From Alkaliphilus metalliredigens QYMF (lineage in GTDB: Bacteria > Bacillota > Clostridia > Peptostreptococcales > Natronincolaceae), in assembly GCF_000016985.1 (NCBI RefSeq), contig NC_009633.1, positions 868,001-932,000 of the forward strand: DNA of 64,000 nt, given 5' to 3'. The notes under the pieces are model-generated. The model had not been told where the DNA came from. It searched no databases and was given only the letters and a program-made list of their open reading frames with translations. The translations under genes were made by a program, and so were the position numbers. Positions 46,536 to 55,687 of this stretch are shown here, in pieces (the first letter of the stretch is position 1; each line of letters starts with the position of its first letter).

Positions 46536-46655
46536 TTAATGTCCGTGGGAAATTTTGTTTTTTTGTAGATACTTTTCATATTCAAATGAGAGAACCACGG
46601 GAAAACCAGGTCAAAACCACTGAAAAACCTCGAGAAAACACAAATATGAATAATA
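46536..46655 (-). pseudogene. Sister-element relic: integrase tail fused to a replication-gene piece
   Basis: On the - strand 46583-46536 encodes EYEKYLQKNKISHGH-stop, matching the integrase end EYEKYLQKIKIAHES. From 46585 the + strand matches 10684-10756 of the replication gene (GAGAGAACCACGGGAAAACC). The equivalents are 4.2 kb apart in the intact element, so a deletion joined them. Confidence 0.8.
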
Positions 46656-47190
46656 TGATTGGATAGAGCCGCCCTACCGATTTTTGAGAACCACGATGTG
46701 CACGATATGGAACCACCTTGGTACTGAGAGAGCCACTTATCTTTTTTGCAGAATATGCTCATTAAGATCCGTCGATACACTTGGATTGCTCAGCCCTCAC
46801 GCTAGGTGACCCATAAGAGATATTTTCATGTTTACCGCATTTATTCCACGGTCTTATTTACAACGAGCCTCCAAAGGCATATTACTAGACATCAGAGACA
46901 TCACCTTTATAATACTGCGTGCCTATGCAGTCAGGTCAAGGTGATGCCTAGCTGTAAGCCTAACATGCCTTCCCTCATTGTAAATAAGCTTTCGCAGTAT
47001 AAACACTAGTTTGTCGAACTGCTGGACTGCATATAATCTTTAATGGATCCATCAGCAACAGGGTGGATCATTCTCAGCGTGAAGGTGGCTCAGTTTACCC
47101 GTTAAAGCGAATCAGCTTGAGCGTATCGATTGATCTTAAAATGAATAGTACTCACATAGTGATAGAGAATTAGATAAGTGACAAATCACT
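46656..47190. other. About 530 bases of non-coding remnant sequence
   Basis: Frames are short and broken. It shares a few short words (ACCACGATGTGCACGATATG) with the ends of the duplicated modules at 30440 and 51665. I see no gene that I would support. Confidence 0.35.
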
Positions 47191-47600
47191 CGTTTGGCGA
47201 CCTGTAATTATGTTCAGTAGAAAAATAACATCATTATTATGGGTGCATCAGGCAATGGCAAGCCATTTATCGATCGTGCATTAGCAAATAGTAGCCTGCC
47301 TTAATTACCACACCGTTAAGTATGTTCGTCCTCCTGATTTACTCGATGGATTAGCGATCACTAGGGGCGAAGTGCGAAGGCATATTTAAAAAATCATCAA
47401 GCGGTATAAAAACGTAAGTTTATTTATCCTTGATGAGTGGCTATTAGTGCCACTTAAAGGAGTGGAAGCTCGTGATCTCATTGAGAACATTGGGTCAAGA
47501 CATTAAAATGGATCTACAATCTTTTGTTCACGATTCCTATTCGATCCATATTGATGGTACCGTCTCAATGCGAGAACGCCATGGATTGCAGGATAAGTAA
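47190..47600 (+). pseudogene. IS21-family IstB ATPase, decayed
   Basis: Broken frames read IIIMGASGNGKPFI (Walker A, near 47231), VRPPDLLDGLAITRGEVRRH, LFILDEWLLVPL (Walker B, near 47430) and DSYSIHIDGTVSMRERHGL at the end. This order is IstB, the helper ATPase of IS21. Stops and frameshifts are frequent. Confidence 0.65.
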
Positions 47601-47832
47601 AAACAAATAACATCATATGGCGGTCCATCAATGCCATATAGCGGTGGCTCTCATATGAACATAGTGGCTCTATTAGATGCACATGGTGGTACTCAAAAAG
47701 TACACGCTTGGTTCTATCTCATCATATTATTCAAAATAATAATGATAGATCTATCTGTTGTAACTGGTAAAATAAAAGGGAGAGATTTTGGCAAACAAAA
47801 ACGGAGAATAATTTCCAATTTACTACAATAAT

Positions 47833-48205
47833 GTAAGCGTAAAAGCCAACACACATGGTTAAGTCCAGTAAAGTTTGGTACCATAAAAATACCGCTTACC
47901 CAGTTAAGGTAAACGGTCTATCTTTAATCATTCTTTTCTGTTTTATGTCTGACCTCATTAGGTAGGAATTGTGCCCATGGTAACAGGGCGTCCAAGGCCT
48001 CTGGATCTTCAATGTCCAGGTTTGGAAGCTGTTCAAATAGGTATGTTAGATAATGAAACGGATTCAGCTTGTTGGCCTTAGCTGTTTCGATGATGGAGTA
48101 GCAGATGCCACTTGCCGTGGCACCCTTAGGCGACTTCGAGAAGAGGTAATTTTTTCTTCCTAAAACAAAGGGCTTAATGGCACGTTCGGCTAATTATCCA
48201 AATGT
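47833..48205 (-). mobile_element. IS66-family remnant with TnpC C-terminus
   Basis: Terminal GTAAGCGTAAAAGCC at 47833 is an IS66 end. The - strand from about 48195 to the stop at 47924 encodes AERAIKPFVLGRKNYLFSKS, GATASGICYSIIETAKANKL and LPNLDIEDPEALDALLPW, the end of the IS66 TnpC transposase. The N-terminal part is missing. Confidence 0.8.
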
Positions 48206-48235
48206 TAAGATAATTAGCCTTATCCTCATCTTTTA

Positions 48236-48301
48236 AAAATCCTCAGGATTTGATGCAGGCCGCATAATTTCGGTATTTGCATCACAAATCCTGAGGATTT
48301 T
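48236..48301. repeat. Inverted repeat after the recombinase fragment
   Basis: AAAATCCTCAGGATTT-GATGCA and TGCATCACAAATCCTGAGGATTTT pair over 22 of 24 bases. It probably is the 3' hairpin or end of the recombinase unit. Confidence 0.5.
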
Positions 48302-48304
48302 ACT

Positions 48305-48547
48305 TTACCTCAATCCACACAGTTTTGCCAGTTCTTCTTCGCTGCATTCTTTCCATAATGGCTTTTCAGTAGCCTGTTTTGGTGTTTCAACAGATTCTAG
48401 TGCCTGTCTTATCATTTCCATGGATGGTTTTGCGTAGATTTTAGTAGTTTCAATAGAGGCATGGCCGAGAATTTTAGACACCAATGCCAGTTCAACACCA
48501 TTTTGATATAAATCAGTTGCTCTAGTGCGGCGTAGCATGTGGGGCAA
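48305..48547 (-). pseudogene. Tyrosine recombinase, C-terminal fragment
   Basis: The 80 residues include HMLRRTRATDLYQNGVELAL, KILGHASIETTKIYA with GH and the tyrosine nucleophile, and a tail EEELAKLCGLR. The first catalytic Arg and the N-terminal domains are missing; the break lies at the junction with the RnlA-like fragment on the opposite strand. Confidence 0.75.
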
Positions 48548-48931
48548 AGGATAAAAATTCCTGACTACGGAATACTTATCGATAGTACTTGTAGAGCTTT
48601 TGAAGGATATTTTAAAACTTTGTTGAAAACTATAGATATATCTAAAAATAGAGAGATGAAAAAGTCAGATTGGAACTCTGGCAATATTTTTGATGGGAAT
48701 AGAAACTTGTTAAGTCAATATCATCATAAACTAAGTTTTGATGACAAAATTAAGAATGAACAATTAAACATTTTAAGCGAAATGTACTCTCTTATGAAAG
48801 ATTTAAGAAATCCTATAAGTCATAGTGGACCACGACCTACTATTAAAATTCCCAATTATAACGATGGACTTGATCAATATAATGAAATAATCGACCTGAT
48901 TAATAGAAGTTATACGCTGTTTATAAATTAA
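48548..48931 (+). pseudogene. rnlA: RnlA-like toxin, C-terminal fragment
   Basis: About 125 residues remain: IDSTCRAFEGYFKTLLKTID and LRNPISHSGPRP. The R-x4-H of RNPISH is the HEPN RNase motif. RnlA (RNase LS toxin) is normally about 350 residues; here the N-terminal part is lost where the recombinase fragment begins. No start codon has a proper ribosome site. The gene is followed by an RnlB-like antitoxin, which supports the identification. Toxin activity is uncertain without the front. Confidence 0.55.
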
Positions 48932-48960
48932 TATTACTTTATAGAAAGGAGGATTTACTA

Positions 48961-49350
48961 ATGAGTGCTTTTAGTTATGTTAGTAATTATTTAGAGTTCA
49001 ATATACCTACTGATAATTTCAAAGCAATTTCAAAGCTTAATAAAGTTAAGTTTAAAAACAGAGATTGTTATTTCATTGAAGCAGTAAACAAGGTAAATCC
49101 TACCGATTATACAATTGAACTATTTGAAAAACTACGAAGTATATTAGAACCAAATAAATGTCTTTATGTTGATTTATCGGATATATATGGTTTGAAAAAT
49201 AGCTCGTGGATTATGAAGTGGGAATTTATTATGAATGGTAACCAATTAGAAGATGAAAGGTTCTATCACGTTAAAGATTTAAAAAATATAGATCAAGAAG
49301 AATATATTATTGTAAAAGAATATATAAACAGCAAAATAGAAAATATTTAA
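48961..49350 (+). CDS. rnlB: RnlB-like antitoxin
   Basis: The 129-residue protein begins SAFSYVSNYLEFNIPTDNFK and has VDLSDIYGLKNSSWIMKWEF. Size and position after an RnlA-like C-terminus fit RnlB, which blocks the RNase LS toxin; the sequence match is not strong. GAAAGGAGGATTTACTA precedes the ATG. It is intact though its partner is cut. A good terminator follows. Confidence 0.5.
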   Translation: MSAFSYVSNYLEFNIPTDNFKAISKLNKVKFKNRDCYFIEAVNKVNPTDYTIELFEKLRSILEPNKCLYVDLSDIYGLKNSSWIMKWEFIMNGNQLEDERFYHVKDLKNIDQEEYIIVKEYINSKIENI

Positions 49351-49358
49351 TCATATAA

Positions 49359-49395
49359 AACAAGTGGGATATCTAAAAATGGTATCCCACTTGTT
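49359..49395 (+). terminator. Terminator after the RnlB-like gene
   Basis: AACAAGTGGGATA and TATCCCACTTGTT are perfect 13-base arms with an 11-base loop; only a short T stretch follows. Confidence 0.65.
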
Positions 49396-49490
49396 CGTAG
49401 TTCAGACGATATTGTTCTTGTCATGCCTTCTATCAAAAGAAGGGGTGTTTCGTATCGATGTACTAAGTTGGGGTATTATGAATCAAATCA

Positions 49491-49689
49491 GCATGGGAAG
49501 TGATTTTCTTCTCTTGCTTTTTAAATACTGAATAAAATTGAGGGCTTTGAAAACAGTCTTCCCACCCTGAAGATAGACCATAAATAAGGGAAGCCTGTGG
49601 AAAGAGAAGTGATGCTGGGCAAAGACAAGACCCTAAAGCTAGACCACGATAGGGATGTGGGCAACGATACCACCAAACAAAACAGAATA
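49491..49689 (+). ncRNA. Partial copy of the large repeated structured RNA (5' part)
   Basis: Matches 17104-17310: the hairpin around GGAAGTGATTTTCTTCTCTTGC (first base pair changed), then a module with arms CTTCCC (49558) and GGGAAG (49588) and GCCTGTGGAAAGAG. It stops where the duplicated DUF4268 module begins at 49690. Confidence 0.5.
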
Positions 49690-49771
49690 TTTAGTATATC
49701 AATTGTGTATATACGATTTTCAATTAAATAATAGCTATAATTCATTTAAAATCCATACTTTGCATTGATAG

Positions 49772-50002
49772 GTGCGTCAACTCTGCTATAATAAAGATGA
49801 CATATATAGGAATTTATACTTGAATTATAATACTATATTGACGAATGATGGGACACGGGTACTGGGCTCTACTTTTGATAGATTTCTAGCATGTTTGAGT
49901 ATTAACAGGGGTTATTATCGTAAAAAAGTCGTAAGTAGGTTAATTAGAAATATGTTGGAGAACACCTTTAGTATAGAAGATGATTGTCAATCAATTTGGT
50001 AA
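49772..50002 (+). CDS. Small protein of the duplicated module, copy 2
   Basis: 76 residues from GTG 49772, matching 28551-28796 apart from a few changes (Phe to Ile near residue 63) and an earlier stop from a one-base insertion (GGTAATG against GGTATG). Function unknown. Confidence 0.4.
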   Translation: MRQLCYNKDDIYRNLYLNYNTILTNDGTRVLGSTFDRFLACLSINRGYYRKKVVSRLIRNMLENTFSIEDDCQSIW

Positions 50003-50053
50003 TGAAGTAGTTATATATAATTGAGATTTCGGACAATGAATGGGGGAGATTTT

Positions 50054-51010
50054 ATGAAAGGTCCAAACTTGGGAAAGATTGAAATTATTAATCCTCGGGA
50101 AGTATGGCTGAATGAAGAAAGAGATTTCACGCCATGGCTAGCAGAAAATGCACAAGCTATTTCAGAGGCTATTGGGTTTCCAATAATCATTGAACAAACG
50201 GAAAAAAGGGTAGGTAATTTTCAGTTAGACATTTTAGGGAAAGTGGAAGGAACAGAAAAGGTCGTTGTAATAGAAAACCAACTTGATTCGAGTGACCATA
50301 AACATCTGGGTCAGATTATTACATATGCAGGGGGCTTGAATGCTCAAATTATTATTTGGATAACACCTAGTGTTAGGGAAGAACATAGAACAGCTATAGA
50401 GTGGTTAAATGAGATAAGTAATGATGATACCTCATTCTTTTTACTTCGGCCAGAAGTTATAAGGATTGACGAATCTAGGCCAGCAGTTAGATTTCGGTTA
50501 GAATCTGGGCCAAGTGACTTTGTACGTGGAATGCGTAGAGCAGTAGAAAATGAAGAAGGCCCACGTCATATATTTAGAAGACAGTTTTGGTCAGAAATGT
50601 TTGAGTACTTGTCAGAAAATGGACATCCTTGGGCAAAAGGACGTCGAACAACAAGTGATTCATGGGTTCCTTCCTCAATTGGAAAAAGTGGCGTAAATGC
50701 TAACATATCGATGGCTCAAGGTTCTCGTTTGCGAGTAGAGATATATTTAGGGCACCAAAACCCTAACCAAAATACCGAGTGGTATGAAATATTAGAAAAT
50801 GTCAAACCAGAAATTGATAAAGTATTTGAAGATGAACAAATTAGTTGGGAGCCTTTAAAGAGTGCTAAGGCATGTCGAATTGCAGTGTACTATCACTATG
50901 ATAAGGAAAAAGTTGAGAAGGACCAAGAGTATAGAAGTGTTTTATACAGTTGGGTTGATAAGAATCTTACCAGAATGAGGGCAATAGCTAAACAGTATCT
51001 TGTTGGATAG
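50054..51010 (+). CDS. DUF4268 protein with PD-(D/E)xK-like N-terminal domain, copy 2
   Basis: The 318 residues are identical to those of 28832-29788, although several synonymous bases differ, for example at the codons for Leu near residue 15. Same ribosome site and start. Synonymous-only change over a copy of this size points to selection on the protein or to recent gene conversion. Confidence 0.75.
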   Translation: MKGPNLGKIEIINPREVWLNEERDFTPWLAENAQAISEAIGFPIIIEQTEKRVGNFQLDILGKVEGTEKVVVIENQLDSSDHKHLGQIITYAGGLNAQIIIWITPSVREEHRTAIEWLNEISNDDTSFFLLRPEVIRIDESRPAVRFRLESGPSDFVRGMRRAVENEEGPRHIFRRQFWSEMFEYLSENGHPWAKGRRTTSDSWVPSSIGKSGVNANISMAQGSRLRVEIYLGHQNPNQNTEWYEILENVKPEIDKVFEDEQISWEPLKSAKACRIAVYYHYDKEKVEKDQEYRSVLYSWVDKNLTRMRAIAKQYLVG

Positions 51011-51089
51011 CCTTTGGGTCATGTATGTAACTCCAGATAACAGGGATTTAGCATATATTTAATTTATGAATACATGAAAGGAGAATGAA

Positions 51090-51650
51090 ATGGATTATTT
51101 AAGTTTAGGAGATGTAATCTTTAGCTTTGTGCTTGTACTACTGTATATAATAATTCTATATTTAATCATTAAACAATCCTTTCGAGTGATTACTTTTGGT
51201 GATACCCTTGTATACATAAAAGAAAAAAATGTCCGTGGAAAACAATATTACTTTCTCATGTTTATTAATGTAGTATTATCAATTTTATATTTAATGACCA
51301 TATTTAGAGAGATCCAACTAGATAAAGATCTTGCATTGCTCTACGATTATTATGATATGCTGAAATTGCAGTTAATTTTAAAATGGAGCTTGAGCTTTAT
51401 GCCTGTTTTAATTCTAATCCTACTATCACTATACTATGTACCTAAAGATCGCATTTCAGAAAGAGGTATTGTTAGTGACAAGTTTGCTTTTAGATGGGAA
51501 GAAATTAAGAAGGTTGAAATTGATAATAATACGGTGAAAATACACTATGATTATAAATTTATATTCTTTGATTTTAGCTTTATATACACTATAAATGAGA
51601 GCACAGATGAAGTAATTGAAACCATTAATAATCATACAAATAAACAATAA
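51090..51650 (+). CDS. Membrane protein with PH-like tail, copy 2
   Basis: The 186 residues match 29868-30431; changes concentrate in the first loop and second helix (RGKQYYFLMFINVVLS against RRKKYYFVMFINVALS), while the PH-like tail is nearly constant. It is one residue shorter. Confidence 0.6.
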   Translation: MDYLSLGDVIFSFVLVLLYIIILYLIIKQSFRVITFGDTLVYIKEKNVRGKQYYFLMFINVVLSILYLMTIFREIQLDKDLALLYDYYDMLKLQLILKWSLSFMPVLILILLSLYYVPKDRISERGIVSDKFAFRWEEIKKVEIDNNTVKIHYDYKFIFFDFSFIYTINESTDEVIETINNHTNKQ

Positions 51651-51703
51651 TGATAACAATGAAGAGCACCGAAGTGCATAATATGCTAGAATCAAGGATA
51701 CTA

Positions 51704-51780
51704 AAAATAGGAAGAGGCATATTAGATTAGATAAGATTAAGCAATACTTATGGCAAACAAAACGTCCCCGTGGCTTGTAT
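51704..51780 (+). pseudogene. RAYT remnant with REP-like word
   Basis: GRGILD-stop followed by CAAACAAAACGTCCCCGTGG, as at 28290-28390. Confidence 0.5.
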
Positions 51781-51969
51781 GCTTTGTTAAATCCCTGATT
51801 TAACAAGGATTTAAAGGGGAATGGACTGAAAAGAGAAAAAACACTTAAGAGGAGACAAAGGATTTTAGAAGTTTAATTACTTCAGCACTTTGTCTTTTTT
51901 ATAGCTACGAGGAGCATGCTAAATAAGTCTTGAGAGTAATGTAATAGTTCTGATTTGTACAAGGTGAAC

Positions 51970-52356
51970 TTATAAAGAACTAAATAAAGCGCCCCAAAAT
52001 ATAATAGCAGCTAAGAATATTCCCAAAAATATTGTTATACCATGCCTTAAGTGCATATTTTTTATTTTTGTCAAACCAATATTTATAGGTATAGATATTA
52101 CTAGTAAAACAACTAGTAAAAAAAAGCTAAATAAATCTAAATCTTGATTTTTATCCATTTGGATTCCTTTTATAAAAGCATAGACAGAAGTAATGTATGC
52201 AACCAGTAAGTGACTAAACTTATTATATCTTAAGTTTAATTTTATAGTGTCGCTAAAAAAATCAGTAAACTTATAAAATATTTTAGGTGAGAATAAGAAC
52301 ATTGTCGTTTGAGCAAATAAATAAATTGAAGAAATTATAAGAAATAATTTAAACAT
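51970..52356 (-). CDS. Membrane protein, four helices
   Basis: ATG 52356 lies behind AAGGGGGTTTGGAT; a longer frame to 52446 has no site. The 128-residue product has four hydrophobic helices (FLIISSIYLFAQTTMFLF, LLVAYITSVYAFI, FSFFLLVVLLVISIPINIGL, GITIFLGIFLAAIIFWGALF). No family is recognised. Confidence 0.6.
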   Translation of the reverse strand: MFKLFLIISSIYLFAQTTMFLFSPKIFYKFTDFFSDTIKLNLRYNKFSHLLVAYITSVYAFIKGIQMDKNQDLDLFSFFLLVVLLVISIPINIGLTKIKNMHLRHGITIFLGIFLAAIIFWGALFSSL

Positions 52357-52566
52357 ATCCAAACCCCCTTGTATTCTATTATGCCATAAGCGATGTCTTA
52401 GTCCAATTGCTTTCATAATTAATATTGTTGGTTTCATTCTAAACAATCAAACACTGTGATTTCAGCATCGAGGGCAGTTTTTACAAAACTTCCCTTTTTT
52501 ATATGGCTTTTCAACTCAAGATATTATAATATATATATATTATGTTTGATAAATAGGGGGCATTTT

Positions 52567-52740
52567 ATGATCTACATAGGGTTTTTAATTATATGTGTTA
52601 TCTTTGGTATCTTTGGTGGAGCTGTAGCGGGTGAAGTAGGTCTTATTGGAGGAGCACTCTTAGGCGCTTTACTGATGATTTTTGCGCAACTCCAGGATAT
52701 TCATAGAACCTTAATGGAATCAAAGGAAGAGAAAAATTAA
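52567..52740 (+). CDS. Small membrane protein of 57 residues
   Basis: ATAGGGGGCATTTT precedes the ATG. The product is one or two Gly/Ala-rich helices (FLIICVIFGIFGGAVAGEVG, LIGGALLGALLMIF) and a charged tail. Too short to name. Confidence 0.6.
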   Translation: MIYIGFLIICVIFGIFGGAVAGEVGLIGGALLGALLMIFAQLQDIHRTLMESKEEKN

Positions 52741-52767
52741 ACCAATCGATTTCAACTTGAAAGTTTG

Positions 52768-53206
52768 TACAAGGCCCATGGGATAACTGGCTACCAGCTG
52801 AAAACCACAGAAGATTTACTAAAGGTTCACGGAATTGGATTCAAGGCAGTTCAGGGATATGCCAGGCTTGATGATCTCCTAAGAATACTTTATGAGAAGT
52901 TATTTTTGAATTTCTTTAACGGCTTAGGGTTTAGAGTCCAGGGCTACTTTAGTTCCCAAGGGTATTTACTATGTTGAAGAGACTGAATGTCTCCTTAAAG
53001 AAGACCCTCAAGATGAATACTATCTTGTTTCTGGTGGACTTGTGGAAGCTATTAATAAGAATGGCTTAAAATCTGTCTTACGTACTTGGAGTGATGAAGA
53101 AACGAAGGGTTTGAAGTACTCAAAACCTAAAGTAAAACCTACTTGTGCTTTGAATATGAGGGCCAGGGGCATAACGGTGACAAAAAGGTACTTAGGGATC
53201 ACTTAA
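52768..53206 (+). pseudogene. Broken gene with helix-hairpin-helix start
   Basis: The first frame reads GYQLKTTEDLLKVHGIGFKA, an HhH-like turn, and a second frame from about 52952 reads GIYYVEETECLLKEDPQDEY and on to a stop at 53206. The two are out of frame. I cannot name the original gene. Confidence 0.4.
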
Positions 53207-53373
53207 GTTAAAATTAACGAGGCCTATATGGGACTGAATTTATAAGATTAGGAGTGTACCAATGATTAGATAGGATTAAAAATGAATTTTGGGGCAGACA
53301 ATGGAAATTGGACAAACATATTAAAAAAATCAACAAAAAATATAAAAGAGAATCACTTTGTAACTGGTAAAAT

Positions 53374-53426
53374 AAAAGGGGGGTAAAACCTGCAAAATAC
53401 CCATCCTTTAGATGCCAATGATGTAA
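53374..53426 (+). repeat. Right end and attachment core of the second element
   Basis: Same right end as 46391-46443, with core ATGCCAATGATGTAA at 53412-53426. Confidence 0.8.
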
Positions 53427-53460
53427 CCCCAACTAAATATAATATGATATAGATACTGGA

Positions 53461-53540
53461 TTTGACAGGTGTTTAACACCTGTCAAATCCACTCTGTCCA
53501 ACCTAAGGTAGAATTTACTACTTTAGATTGGACACTTTAT
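53461..53540 (+). terminator. Pair of hairpins after the last att core
   Basis: TTTGACAGGTG/CACCTGTCAAA (53461-53487) is perfect; a second stem GTCCAA/TTGGAC (about 53497-53533) leads into a T-rich run. They lie where the groEL terminator would be. Confidence 0.6.
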
Positions 53541-53543
53541 TTT

Positions 53544-53610
53544 TTGTAGGTACTTTAACCTTAATCATCGGATTCATACAGATAAAATTCCATTCAGCAG
53601 CCATTTAAAT
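53544..53610 (-). pseudogene. Integrase fragment from a third element
   Basis: The - strand encodes MAAEWNFICMNPMIKVKVP, which matches MAVEWEFIRINPMTRVKVP of the intact integrase. It starts 118 bases after the third att core, as the intact integrase and the 46536 relic follow theirs. Confidence 0.75.
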
Positions 53611-53835
53611 GAGGAGAGTCTTATTTATAAAAAAAATTTAAAAATACAAAACTATGCAAATAAAGAAAAAAGGACGGGCTGAGGTTCAAGCCTTATCTTT
53701 TACTTATAAAGAATAAAGTACCAAAATTGAAGGAAATATTCATTTATACATAGCACAGTGGCAATAATCACTTTATTTGCATATTATGTCCTTGCTAATT
53801 AACTCTGGAGGTGTTTGAGGTTAAAGGAGATGAAC

Positions 53836-54141
53836 CTATCCATATTTTTGTTTGATAAATTCTTTAAAGCTTTCAATTTGCCGTCTTGCTTCCTCAGGTA
53901 AGCCCTCCTCATAATCATCTTTTCTACCTAAGACTCCAACAGGCTCTGGAATATTGGTTCTTTCCAGAAGGTAATCGATAGAAACATTGAAGAAGTCCGC
54001 TAGATTTTTTAATGTTGTAATGCTCGGCTCTCGAACACCACTTTCATAGTTACTAATCGTCTGTTGTGTGATATCAAATTGCTTTGCCAGCTGTATTTGG
54101 CTGAAATCTTTTTCCTGTCTGAGTTCTTTGATCCTAATCAT
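53836..54141 (-). CDS. XRE-family transcriptional regulator
   Basis: The start at ATG 54141 follows GAAGGGAGTGATC. The 101-residue product has a clear helix-turn-helix (FSQIQLAKQFDITQQTISNYESG) and a dimer-like tail (ADFFNVSIDYLLERTNIPEP, then an acidic end). Alone, with no obvious partner. It is the first complete gene outside the elements. Confidence 0.85.
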   Translation of the reverse strand: MIRIKELRQEKDFSQIQLAKQFDITQQTISNYESGVREPSITTLKNLADFFNVSIDYLLERTNIPEPVGVLGRKDDYEEGLPEEARRQIESFKEFIKQKYG

Positions 54142-54412
54142 TAGATCACTCCCTTCATGTAGGTGTTTTCTATATTGTACCACTTTGGTAGGAAAGCAGA
54201 CAAGCAAGTAAAAGGGATGTTTTGATTGAATTCAAAATTTTCTGAGATAGGATAATAATGGGTGATGAAAAATGACAAAAAAGATATATTGCTGACGCAT
54301 TAATAAAGACCATAATAGGCATGGTAGGAATGGAAAAATTGCACTGTATGAAAAATAAAGAAAGGGTAGCATAATTAAAAAATATAAGAGGAGACGACAG
54401 CTAGTGTTAGGC

Positions 54413-54475
54413 AATTAGAGAAGGGCCTGGGTATCGGTACGAATATTATTCAGAAGATTAAATAACGACGCGTCA
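54413..54475 (+). pseudogene. RAYT remnant, C-terminal end
   Basis: The frame reads SVRQLEKGLGIGTNIIQKIK-stop, the conserved end of TnpA_REP proteins. Two AAAACGTCCCTGTGACTTA words follow at 54499 and 54518, like REP half-sites. Confidence 0.6.
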
Positions 54476-54635
54476 AATAAAACGTCCCTGTGACTTACTG
54501 TGACTTAAAACGTCCCTGTGACTTATGAAATGAGATGGAATATCGAGGTGATGTTTTACCAGCATAAATTCTTTTAAACTGGTGTCATCTGTATAATAAA
54601 TTATAAATCAGGATATTCTATATGAGTCTATCTGT

Positions 54636-55241
54636 TTATTGAAATTTAATAAACGTAAGAGCAAAGTCCATGAACATCTCTTGATTTTTAAAATAACCTG
54701 GCTTTGATTTTCCTCTATGCCCTTCAGTCTCCCATTTATCAAGTACGTCAAATTTCTTAAGCAGCCTTTGTAGATCTTGATAAGTTAAAATAAGATTGGA
54801 TTCTTGTAGTTTTTCTTCTAACTCTGGATATTTAGTTACAATTCTATAAAGAAGACATGCCCCATGATAAATAGCTTCGGTTTCAATATTATTTTTCATT
54901 ATTTCTATTATAGTTGTGATATTCTCCCTTACTACTTCTATGTCTTCTGGTAATGCTACAGTAGATTTAAAAGCTGTTTGAACCTGCATAGGATTTTTGG
55001 AATTCCTTATAGTCTCCATAACAAAAGGAAAGAGTTGCTTATTTCTAAGCTTTTCAATAATTTTAAAATAAATCATTTGCTCATTATTGTTTTTCTCCAC
55101 TGCACCTTGAAAATTATGAAAGAATTCCTCAAGATTTCTAGGGTTTCCTATCATTCTTGTATAAACTTGTAAAGTCTTTTTATCAACTTCTTGTGCTTGG
55201 TCTATTAAATTTTGCATTTCACTTACAACTAAATAACTCAT
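54636..55241 (-). CDS. Hypothetical helical protein
   Basis: The 201 residues are almost all helical with no membrane segment or signal peptide. AAGGGGGATTAGG precedes the ATG. No family is recognised. It is divergent from the AraC-type gene, 430 bases away. Confidence 0.55.
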   Translation of the reverse strand: MSYLVVSEMQNLIDQAQEVDKKTLQVYTRMIGNPRNLEEFFHNFQGAVEKNNNEQMIYFKIIEKLRNKQLFPFVMETIRNSKNPMQVQTAFKSTVALPEDIEVVRENITTIIEIMKNNIETEAIYHGACLLYRIVTKYPELEEKLQESNLILTYQDLQRLLKKFDVLDKWETEGHRGKSKPGYFKNQEMFMDFALTFIKFQ

Positions 55242-55687
55242 CCTAATCCCCCTTAAATATAGTTACCTAAATTCCACCTGCATTTTTATTAGCTTCACAG
55301 AACACTATTTCATGAAGAATTAAGGCTGTTACCTGTATATTGTAACATTGTTCAGCACCACCTTTCAATCTTCTCGATAAAGTATTCTTTTCAACTTTTT
55401 GATGAGAATAGTTATAAAACTCTGTAAGTTATCCTCCAACTAACTTAGAATATAATGTGGTGAACTGTATCATAAATGATCGCGGTTTTATTTGAAACCT
55501 AGTGATATAAACGTTTGTAATTAATAATATTTTGAGAATGTATAAAATAGGTCTTTAAGATATGACTATGATATAATGTAAATTAAAGAACGGACAGATT
55601 TTAAATAGGATATCATTTTTTAAAGAGCAATGATACTATTTATTTATTATAGAAAGAAGCAATAAAAGAGGCTGGGTGAGAAAAACG

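Larger units (their letters stand above)
49690..51684 (+). repeat. 2-kb duplicated module, copy 2
   Basis: Second copy of 28469-30455. The DUF4268 protein is identical in the two; the membrane protein differs at about a dozen residues. Its left edge abuts the partial RNA copy. Confidence 0.9.

Noticed and set aside
46806-47009. 67-residue frame in the second element
   Set aside because: Lies in decayed sequence; no ribosome site or recognisable motif.
48539-48931. Complete toxin gene starting at 48539
   Set aside because: The first codons come from the antisense recombinase fragment; no ribosome site, and RnlA is normally far longer.
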